Positions 1 through 5,706 of a stretch of 37,023 bases of DNA are shown piece by piece. The notes beneath the pieces are model-generated. The model ran no database searches. It had not been told where the DNA came from and was given only the letters and a program-made list of their open reading frames with translations. The number at the start of each line of letters is the position of its first letter. Within the stretch, counting starts at the first letter, position 1. The stretch is from a virus, in the IMG/VR virus record IMGVR_UViG_3300008258_000030, positions 1 to 37,023 of that record; one strand, 5' to 3'. The translations under genes were made by a program, and so were the position numbers.

Positions 1-221
1 AGTTCAAGATACTTCTTGTTGATGACAACGTCACCAAGGAAGTAGACAGTATCCTGCTCCTTGACCTTCGCGTTGTGACGCTCGATCATAGTCTCGTTCA
101 TTTCCTCGTTAGAGGTGAACGGACGGAGAGGGCTACCATCCTCAAGCTTGAACTTTTCCCACGAGTTCGTATGACCAAGGTGATGGTCAGAGATAACGAA
201 ACGATTTACAAACTTTGTCAT
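1..221 (-). CDS. metallophosphoesterase (3' end outside window)
   Basis: The N-terminal 73 residues of a calcineurin-like phosphoesterase. It begins MTKFVNRFVISDHHLGH, and D12/H14 fit metal-binding motif I (DxH). A later YFLGDVV fits the GD motif II. The family hydrolyses phosphoesters using two metal ions; in phages such proteins may act on nucleotides or RNA ends, but the substrate is not visible here. The ATG at 219-221 has GGGTAAG just upstream and lies just downstream of an early-type promoter at 228-256. The gene runs off the left edge, so motifs III-V cannot be checked. Confidence 0.8.
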   Translation of the reverse strand, partial: MTKFVNRFVISDHHLGHTNSWEKFKLEDGSPLRPFTSNEEMNETMIERHNAKVKEQDTVYFLGDVVINKKYLE

Positions 222-227
222 ATTCTT

Positions 228-256
228 ACCCTATACGATATATCGATTAATGTACA
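228..256 (-). promoter_or_regulatory. early-type promoter TGTACA-N17-TAGGGT
   Basis: On the minus strand -35 TGTACA (251-256) and -10 TAGGGT (228-233) are 17 nt apart, preceded by AAATAAACA. It drives the phosphoesterase gene. Same architecture as the other TGTACA promoters in the window. Confidence 0.65.
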
Positions 257-265
257 TGTTTATTT

Positions 266-650
266 TCACACGAACGTAATTTTATCGAAACCTTCTGACA
301 TGAGAGGAATCTCATAGCTATCGATCATCTTATCAAGAACTTCCTGAGGAATGGTCTTGCCGCGCCGCGAGTTCAGGCGACGCTTCCACTCTTCCTTCGA
401 AAGAGCTTCCGAACCAACCTCAGGAAACACTACGCATTCGATCTCATACTTGTGTAGTTTCAGTTTCTGAATGAACTTAGCACGAGACTTTGCAGTCAGA
501 TTGGTGCGGTCGATAATAAAATCATTTCCGCGCATCAGACATGTAGTAATTTGCCTCCACATTATCTGTTCGGCAAACTGAATCAGTCCCTTGAATCCTT
601 CATCATTTACCAGATGCAGGAACACCAACTAACATTATACACTTAGGCAT
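266..650 (-). pseudogene. polynucleotide-kinase-like P-loop gene with internal deletion/frameshift
   Basis: An ATG at 648-650 opens MPKCIMLVGVPASGK, a textbook Walker A start, and is followed at once by TGA TGA. The +1 frame then reads on (from about 628 to 266) as the rest of a T4 PseT-like kinase: an FIIDRTNL motif, and a C-terminal KRRLNSRRGKT then PQEVLDKMIDSY segment. Compared with PseT-type kinases, the Ser/Thr after GK and about 40-50 residues (including the substrate Asp region) are missing. An in-frame readthrough would therefore still lack catalytic parts. The ATG overlaps the stop of the upstream 72-aa gene. With the neighbouring RNA ligase this would have been an RNA end-healing pair. 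It looks inactivated by deletion. Confidence 0.7.
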
Positions 651-861
651 CTTTTTTATCCAATTCTTTTATGAGATCAGCGCTGAGCGTCTGGACCTTT
701 TTTTGAAGTTCCCGACAAAGTGCTTCAGTCTTTTGAAGCTTCCACCATTGAGGCGTTTCTAGCATTTCATGTGGCTTACGGAAATAGGTTTGAAGGCCAA
801 TTTCTACCATATAGGTAGTCACTAACTGTTCTATCTCTTGAGCCAAATGTTTAGCTTTCAT
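643..861 (-). CDS. small conserved-type phage protein, unknown function
   Basis: A 72-residue, charged, mostly helical protein (MKAKHLAQEIEQL...). No family recognised. Its start overlaps the end of the RNA ligase gene by 11 bp and its stop overlaps the start of the kinase remnant, so it is translated as part of the ligase unit. It may be an accessory of the RNA-repair cassette by position only. Confidence 0.6.
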   Translation of the reverse strand: MKAKHLAQEIEQLVTTYMVEIGLQTYFRKPHEMLETPQWWKLQKTEALCRELQKKVQTLSADLIKELDKKDA

Positions 862-2047
862 TGTAAGTCACTCCTTTAAACCATACATCACGAATCTCTT
901 CGTACTTCACCGTCTTCGTCAAGTTGTTACGAATCGTGTTACGAACATCATCGAGAATTTTAATTGCAAGATTCATATCAAAAGGTGTATCAAAGTTTTT
1001 GAACACAATCGGACGAACATACCCATTAACGTTAGGAGCATGATTGATAGCATAAGACTTACGATCAACACCTGCCTTATCAATGTAGTAAAGAATCTGC
1101 ACAATATACGCAACAGTATCAGTAACAGCCTTATTGAAATCGCTCTCAAACTGAGTCAGACGATCACGATCTTCCTGAGGCAAGTGAGCCTTCACGTCAT
1201 CGAGGTTATTGTCAAGAATCAACTCAACAATGTTACGATCTTGAAGGATCTTTTCCTTTGCCTTGTGGATCTGAACATACCAATCGCACTTCAGCTTCAG
1301 CATATGCCCATCATCGAAACGAACAACAAAGCCTTCGAGATCCTCAAGATCACGAACGAAGTTAACAAACGAAGACATCGTCTTGTTACCCCTCTGCACC
1401 GTATTGTGCCATTGTTCAACCATTGCAAAGTCCCATTGACGAATGACAGGAACACCATACGATTTTGCTAATGAAACCAATCGATCATACGGAGCATATC
1501 CGCCAGTTTTAATATCACGAATGGCAGTTAGCACCAATTGGTCTTCTCGATAATCCAAAACAATACGCTGCTTACGCGAGCACCATTCGAAGATAGGAGT
1601 AAATCCCGAACCAATCAAATAACGAAACTCATCATACTGAGGATTGTTCTTTACGAACTCTTCGACAGGTTGAGCCACATCAGTAGCACCCATCTTCGTA
1701 CCCCAGATCATCTCACCATTCACAATGAACGGAGCAATCATCGAACCATCAAGCTTCTCAAGAATGGCATAATCACGAGACATATCGACTGCGTGGTCCT
1801 GAGTTTCTTCGCGTTCATTGACGTTGAAGAACTTGTGGAACGGACGACGAATGATCTCGCCAGTTGCAGTATCAAAAATAATACCACGGCACTCACGACG
1901 AATGTTACAGTCGAACGTATCAGCCATCATCACATTGTAGTTAATGACAGTATAGCCTTCCTTGACAGCCACGACAAATTCATCACGACCTTCGATTGCA
2001 GGCAGTACATCAGAGATGTTTGTGATATGTGGAAATTCGTAGTTCAT
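851..2047 (-). CDS. rnlA: RNA ligase, T4 Rnl1 family
   Basis: A 398-residue ATP-dependent RNA ligase that joins 3'-OH and 5'-PO4 RNA ends through a lysyl-AMP intermediate. The nucleotidyltransferase motif I is EKLDGS with Lys98 as predicted nucleophile. An upstream ECRGIIFD motif, a downstream FEWC block and LKLKCDWY (motif V-like) match T4 Rnl1 order and spacing. The length is close to T4 Rnl1 (374 aa). In T4 it counters host anticodon-nuclease cleavage, which fits a phage carrying many tRNAs. The ATG is preceded by AGGATTTATT. It is driven by the 2141-2169 promoter and sits behind an unusual 14-bp 5' stem-loop (2063-2137). Its natural partner kinase downstream appears broken. Confidence 0.9.
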   Translation of the reverse strand: MNYEFPHITNISDVLPAIEGRDEFVVAVKEGYTVINYNVMMADTFDCNIRRECRGIIFDTATGEIIRRPFHKFFNVNEREETQDHAVDMSRDYAILEKLDGSMIAPFIVNGEMIWGTKMGATDVAQPVEEFVKNNPQYDEFRYLIGSGFTPIFEWCSRKQRIVLDYREDQLVLTAIRDIKTGGYAPYDRLVSLAKSYGVPVIRQWDFAMVEQWHNTVQRGNKTMSSFVNFVRDLEDLEGFVVRFDDGHMLKLKCDWYVQIHKAKEKILQDRNIVELILDNNLDDVKAHLPQEDRDRLTQFESDFNKAVTDTVAYIVQILYYIDKAGVDRKSYAINHAPNVNGYVRPIVFKNFDTPFDMNLAIKILDDVRNTIRNNLTKTVKYEEIRDVWFKGVTYNES

Positions 2048-2062
2048 AATAAATCCTAAAAG

Positions 2063-2137
2063 AATGGCTGAAGCGACCGATCCACCCTGCAGTCACTAGC
2101 AATTTACGAAAGATCACTCGAGATCGCTTCAGCCATT
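2063..2137 (-). promoter_or_regulatory. 14-bp stem-loop at the 5' end of the RNA ligase mRNA
   Basis: A perfect inverted repeat AATGGCTGAAGCGA (2063-2076) / TCGCTTCAGCCATT (2124-2137) encloses a 47-nt loop. The predicted transcript start from the 2141-2169 promoter falls at the outer edge of the 5' arm. The 3' arm is followed by TCTTTT and then the ribosome site AGGA. It could stabilise the mRNA 5' end, attenuate transcription, or be a target of the ligase itself. Confidence 0.75.
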
Positions 2138-2140
2138 ATC

Positions 2141-2169
2141 AGCTTACACTGATTTCGATTAATTGTACA
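2141..2169 (-). promoter_or_regulatory. early-type promoter TGTACA-N17-TAAGCT
   Basis: Minus-strand -35 TGTACA (2164-2169), -10 TAAGCT (2141-2146), 17-nt spacer, with the AAATAAACA extension upstream. It drives the RNA ligase unit. Confidence 0.7.
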
Positions 2170-2172
2170 TGT

Positions 2173-2487
2173 TTATTTTGATATTCCTGCCATCTTCATT
2201 ATTTTTTCGTCTTTGTCGCTAATTTGACCCCATCGGCGGGCGGAGTCCAAACGGTTTTCATACCAAATTCTTCCATCTTCTTCGATGACAGTTACGTCAT
2301 ATTCAGTGCACCGACGAAGCCAACAAATCCGATCAGTTAACTTATTGTATCGAGCGTACAGTTTATCAAAATTTCCAAGGGCATCTATTTTTTCTCTAAC
2401 TAGTGCTGCTTGGCATGGCGTGCTAAACCAGCATTCGCGATCATATTCATTAAATATGTTGTAAAGAATTTCATCTGTGACGCGCAT
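2173..2487 (-). CDS. hypothetical phage protein, 104 aa
   Basis: It begins MRVTDEILYNIF and has a ribosome site AAGGAGAACTACA directly before ATG 2485-2487. Upstream in-frame Met codons were rejected because they lie in the promoter and terminator region. No family is recognised. It is rich in aromatic and charged residues, with Cys at several places (ECWFSTPCQ, ICWLRRC). It is transcribed alone from a near-consensus promoter at 2512-2540. Confidence 0.65.
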   Translation of the reverse strand: MRVTDEILYNIFNEYDRECWFSTPCQAALVREKIDALGNFDKLYARYNKLTDRICWLRRCTEYDVTVIEEDGRIWYENRLDSARRWGQISDKDEKIMKMAGISK

Positions 2488-2511
2488 TGTAGTTCTCCTT
2501 ATTAAAGAACC

Positions 2512-2540
2512 ATTATACCGCGTTTTAAATATATTGTAAA
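2512..2540 (-). promoter_or_regulatory. near-consensus promoter TTTACA-N17-TATAAT
   Basis: Minus-strand TTTACA (2535-2540) and TATAAT (2512-2517) are exactly 17 nt apart. The GTTTACAA core resembles T4 early -35 boxes and differs from the TGTACA promoters elsewhere in the window. It drives the 104-aa gene. Confidence 0.75.
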
Positions 2541-2571
2541 CAAAAAAATGGGCGACCCGAAAGCCGCCCAT
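2541..2571 (-). terminator. intrinsic terminator
   Basis: On the minus strand a 9-bp G/C-rich stem (ATGGGCGGC / GTCGCCCAT, one G-U pair) with loop TTTCGG is followed by a run of T. It ends the transcript coming from the gp41 side and the candidate RNA at 2572-2693. Confidence 0.85.
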
Positions 2572-2693
2572 CATGCGTGTAGCAGGAGGAACCCCACCTG
2601 TGACCCTGCCTATTCCAGTCGTCAATTAAGACACTTGCCTCTTATACAGATAAACTGCATATCCACGCACCACATAGTGTACATCTATTTATA
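2572..2693 (-). ncRNA. candidate structured RNA between a late promoter and a terminator
   Basis: About 120 nt with no convincing ORF (longest ATG frame 20 codons). It starts at a TATAAATA box (2686-2693) and ends in the intrinsic terminator at 2541-2571. A long-range helix pairs GTGCGTG (minus strand, 2670-2664) with CACGCAT (2579-2573) and continues inward with GCAG (2658-2655) to CTGC (2585-2582). Function unknown. It could be a small late RNA or a structured 3' end. Confidence 0.5.
2686..2693 (-). promoter_or_regulatory. late promoter TATAAATA
   Basis: An exact T4-type late box on the minus strand, overlapping the stop codon of the 80-aa gene. No gene follows before the terminator, so it would make an RNA of about 140 nt. 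Confidence 0.6.
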
Positions 2694-2931
2694 CAAGTTC
2701 TTCAGTCAATTCCAAAGTTTTTTCACGTTCGGCTAAAAAAAATTCTGGTGTGAAGCCGTCGAATCCTCCGCCGAAGTTAAGATGTCGAACCATCTCCTTG
2801 GCCTTACGCATTCCTAATCCCTTCAAAACAAGCTGGTTTGTTTTGGTTTCAAGGATGTCTCCGCCTACTTCAACATAGCCTGCACCGATATCAATCAGTT
2901 GCTTGTCATTCACGATCTTATAGTTAACCAT
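2689..2931 (-). CDS. hypothetical phage protein, 80 aa
   Basis: The start MVNYKIVNDKQ (ATG 2929-2931) is chosen because GGAGAAAGATTG lies immediately upstream; the longer frame to 3030 would overlap the previous gene by 107 bp. It overlaps the previous stop by 8 bp, suggesting coupled translation. It contains a glycine-rich stretch (NFGGGFDGF). No family recognised. Confidence 0.65.
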   Translation of the reverse strand: MVNYKIVNDKQLIDIGAGYVEVGGDILETKTNQLVLKGLGMRKAKEMVRHLNFGGGFDGFTPEFFLAEREKTLELTEELV

Positions 2932-3130
2932 CAATCTTTCTCCACTGAAATCCAAAACAAAGTTCTTGCATCTTACGGTGAAACCAGTTCGGTTCCATTC
3001 CCTTATTGGGTTGATAAACGATAGCGCCATGCTGGGACTTACCGTAATCCCCCATTAACCACACTTTCCACTCAGACTTTTCTGGCAGTTCAAGTATTTT
3101 TCCGGAGACATTCGTTGTGAATTCTACCAT
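2924..3130 (-). CDS. small conserved phage protein next to gp41, 68 aa
   Basis: It starts MVEFTTNVSGKILELPEKSEW with its ATG overlapping the gp41 stop (TGATG). The C-terminal pattern EPNWFHRKMQELCFGFQW resembles short proteins that recur in T4-like phages (PNxFHRxMQxLxFGxxW); the match is from memory. Function unknown. Confidence 0.65.
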   Translation of the reverse strand: MVEFTTNVSGKILELPEKSEWKVWLMGDYGKSQHGAIVYQPNKGMEPNWFHRKMQELCFGFQWRKIDG

Positions 3131-4545
3131 CAATTAAATCCTTGAAATTTGTTACGATTGAACTTGTTTACAGGTTTTGACTCATCGAGTAGACGACTGC
3201 CAGAATCAGACTTATCAAAGATAGGAACGTCATCGTCTTGCAGGACATCTTCTTGTGCTGACATCTCTACGTTGTACAGTCTCATCTTCGAGTAGTCAAC
3301 ACCAATCACAAAGCGTTTATGCACCGAAGGATCGCCGTAACGATTCTTCAACTGCTTTACCATGATCTGATTAAGCTGACGAAGTTCTTCACTCGTAATC
3401 AAGGCAAACATAAAGTCGGCCGTTGCTGGTAGACCGAAAGATTCAGAAGTATCTTCAAGACCAACATCAGAGTTGCTGAAACCAGAACGATTAGTCTGAG
3501 TAGCCGAAACTATGGGTACGTTGAACTCGACGGCGAGGCCGCGAAGTTCTTCGGCGATCGCCTTGATGTAGGTGTACGAGTTCACGTTCGACCCCGGCTT
3601 TATCCTCGAAGATGCACAGATGTTCAGATAATCGATGTAGATAATGTCGGGGATAAAGTTCTTCTTGATCTTCAACTCGTTCAAGAGATGTCGAAAGTTT
3701 GCGGATCCTGCGCATGCTGTTGGATACTCCTTCACAATGAGCTTGCCTTTGGCTCGTTCCTTGACTTTCCCTACCAACTTGTAATAGATGGCTTGTGGTA
3801 GATCTTTGAGATCATCGAGTGTCACACCAAGAAGATTGGCATCGATACGCTCGGCGATTCTTTCTTCTGCCATTTCCAAAGTGATATACAAGACATTCTG
3901 ACCTGACATCAAGTTTTGAGCCGCATTGTGACACATGAACAATGACTTACCGACACCAGTACCAGCAAGAGCAATGTTCAGAGTCTTACGAGGTAGACCG
4001 CCTTGAGTAATCTTGTTAAAGAAGTCAAGGTCGAAACCGATACGAACTTCCTTACGATGATAGAACTCATAACGTTCTGCTGCATCATTCAGAAAGTCAT
4101 GACCGATATGACTATCAAAGGAAACGCCGAGTGCATCAGTCAAGATCTGAGGAATAGCACCGACTGAGATGCTATCCTTCTTGCTATCATCTACCAATTG
4201 AATAGATTTCATCAGAGCATTATATAGTGCCTTATCTTTACAGAATTTCTCGGTGTTATCTACGAGCCATGCCACATCACGATCTTCTGACTTGTCAAGG
4301 CCAGAAATCACTTCCTTCGCCAGCTTGAACTGGTCGTCAGACAATCCACTTACTTCATTGATATCAATTTCAACAGCAGATTTTGTAGGAAAGTTGTTAT
4401 ACTTTCCCACATATTCATGAATGACAGAGAAGATCTTACGATCTACAGTATCTGTGAAGTACTCTTCTTTGAGGAATGGAATGACCTTGCGACCATACTC
4501 CTCGTTTTCAATAAGATTTCCAAATATAATGTGTTCAATTCTCAT
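3130..4545 (-). CDS. 41: replicative DNA helicase, T4 gp41 / DnaB family
   Basis: 471 residues. An N-terminal helical domain (about 1-150) is followed by a RecA-type motor. Walker A is GTGVGKS (195-201), the Walker B region is DIIYIDYL, and there is a SATQTNRSG sensor block. The hexamer unwinds duplex DNA at the phage fork and recruits primase. The length is near T4 gp41 (475 aa). It starts ATG 4543-4545 with a 4-bp overlap of the uvsX stop and is followed by two small overlapping genes. No primase (gp61) gene is in this window. Confidence 0.9.
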   Translation of the reverse strand: MRIEHIIFGNLIENEEYGRKVIPFLKEEYFTDTVDRKIFSVIHEYVGKYNNFPTKSAVEIDINEVSGLSDDQFKLAKEVISGLDKSEDRDVAWLVDNTEKFCKDKALYNALMKSIQLVDDSKKDSISVGAIPQILTDALGVSFDSHIGHDFLNDAAERYEFYHRKEVRIGFDLDFFNKITQGGLPRKTLNIALAGTGVGKSLFMCHNAAQNLMSGQNVLYITLEMAEERIAERIDANLLGVTLDDLKDLPQAIYYKLVGKVKERAKGKLIVKEYPTACAGSANFRHLLNELKIKKNFIPDIIYIDYLNICASSRIKPGSNVNSYTYIKAIAEELRGLAVEFNVPIVSATQTNRSGFSNSDVGLEDTSESFGLPATADFMFALITSEELRQLNQIMVKQLKNRYGDPSVHKRFVIGVDYSKMRLYNVEMSAQEDVLQDDDVPIFDKSDSGSRLLDESKPVNKFNRNKFQGFN

Positions 4546-5396
4546 TCATCCTCCATCTCATAGACTGCTGCTACCTCATCTTCTTCTTGCATAATAGCAC
4601 CATTCGATGCAGCATACTTCTTTTCAATGAATTCATTGAACTTAGGACACTGTAGAATAGGATGCCAGAAGCTGAAGCTGTACGTATCGTTCATGCGATA
4701 CGACTTTTCACCAATCTCTCCAGTTTCCATATCGACCTTCTGGAACCAACCAACCTTTGGCTTGATTACGTGACCAGACTCGAGAGCCATGTCAAGTAGA
4801 CCAGACCATTTGCTGATGCCTTCGTCCCATGATACTTCGATAGGAATCTTGCTCTTTTCTTTGACGAACCGAGACTTTTCGACATTGATGATGAAGTTGT
4901 AGCCAGTCACATCCTTGCCGTCTTTTTCTTGCTGACGACCGAGGATGAAGATGTTATCGGCTGAGTAGTAGATACCAGTACCACCAGAAACGACTGCCTT
5001 CGAGTACATTTCTTGAGTCTGGTATGTGTGATTGACCACGATCAGAGGAATATCCTTCAGATTGAGGTGGGGCGTAACCATACGGAACAGAGACTTCAGC
5101 TGTTTTGCTCGAGTCATATCTGCGGCAGAGTTTTGCTTGAGTGCATCCTCGACTTCTTTCTTCGAAGCGAGGTTACCGACCGAATCGATCACGACGATGA
5201 CATGATCACCGCGCTTGATCTCTTCGAACTGATGCATAATATCAAACTTCAACTGTTCGACATCAGTGATGGGAGTATGGAGAACTCGAGATGTGTCGAT
5301 GCCGAACGAGTCGAAGTAAGATTGTGGAGTACCAAATTCTGAGTCATAGAAAAGCATGACTGCGTCTTGATACTTGTCCATGTATGCCTTCGCCAT
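4542..5396 (-). CDS. uvsX: UvsX recombinase, 5'-truncated
   Basis: From ATG 5394-5396 the 284 residues align with T4 UvsX from about residue 73 to near the end: the DAVMLFYDSEFG region, the VIDSVGNLASKKE Walker B region, the VVNHTYQTQEM loop and NVEKSRFVKEKSK. UvsX normally has about 390 residues. Just upstream in the same frame is Q-G-F-K-T-S-F-S-L-L, the tail of the P-loop, and before that TGA and a promoter (5438-5466). So the N-terminal oligomerisation segment, start codon and first half of Walker A are absent. The ATG has no good ribosome site. It is either a non-functional remnant or the 3' part of a split gene. Confidence 0.85.
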   Translation of the reverse strand: MAKAYMDKYQDAVMLFYDSEFGTPQSYFDSFGIDTSRVLHTPITDVEQLKFDIMHQFEEIKRGDHVIVVIDSVGNLASKKEVEDALKQNSAADMTRAKQLKSLFRMVTPHLNLKDIPLIVVNHTYQTQEMYSKAVVSGGTGIYYSADNIFILGRQQEKDGKDVTGYNFIINVEKSRFVKEKSKIPIEVSWDEGISKWSGLLDMALESGHVIKPKVGWFQKVDMETGEIGEKSYRMNDTYSFSFWHPILQCPKFNEFIEKKYAASNGAIMQEEDEVAAVYEMEDE

Positions 5397-5437
5397 GAGA
5401 AGGCTGAACGAGGTTTTAAAGCCTTGTCATATTGTTC

Positions 5438-5466
5438 AGTATAACCGATGTATCTTTATTTGTACA
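5438..5466 (-). promoter_or_regulatory. early-type promoter TGTACA-N17-TATACT
   Basis: Minus-strand TGTACA (5461-5466) and TATACT (5438-5443) with a 17-nt spacer, directly in front of the truncated uvsX, so the truncated gene is still likely transcribed with gp41. Confidence 0.7.
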
Positions 5467-5475
5467 CCATAATAT

Positions 5476-5706
5476 TCAGCTATTCAAGATTTTATTCAGT
5501 TTAGTAATGAAGAGATCAATCTTCTCTCCACGATTCGGCCAATTAATAATTGGGTTTTTATCTGCATCTTTCTTTAAGTTTGTAAGTAAAGGCATGACGG
5601 CATCGTACATTGCCCTTGCCTTATCATTACCTTCTTGCTTGATTTCTTCTTCGGAAGAAGTCGTGAAACCGAAATCAAAGTCTAAGTCTATGTCTAGTTT
5701 TGCCAT
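5476..5706 (-). CDS. small acidic phage protein downstream of DNA polymerase, 76 aa
   Basis: It starts MAKLDIDLDFDFGFT at an ATG that overlaps the polymerase stop (TAATG). It is acidic at the N-terminus, then helical and basic, with the sequence NPIINWPNRGEKI. Similar short proteins follow gp43 in marine T4-like phages (from memory). Function unknown. Confidence 0.65.
   Translation of the reverse strand: MAKLDIDLDFDFGFTTSSEEEIKQEGNDKARAMYDAVMPLLTNLKKDADKNPIINWPNRGEKIDLFITKLNKILNS

Noticed and set aside
1040-2059. Plus-strand ORFs opposite the RNA ligase
   Set aside because: Shadow frames of a well-supported gene.
2655-2683. Another TGTACA promoter at 2678-2683
   Set aside because: No TA-starting hexamer at 17 nt; the TATAAATA box next to it is the better promoter candidate.
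2924-3030. Frameshift between the 68-aa gene and the longer frame starting at 3030
   Set aside because: Each reads as a complete small gene; a GGAG site directly before ATG 2931 explains the second one without a shift.
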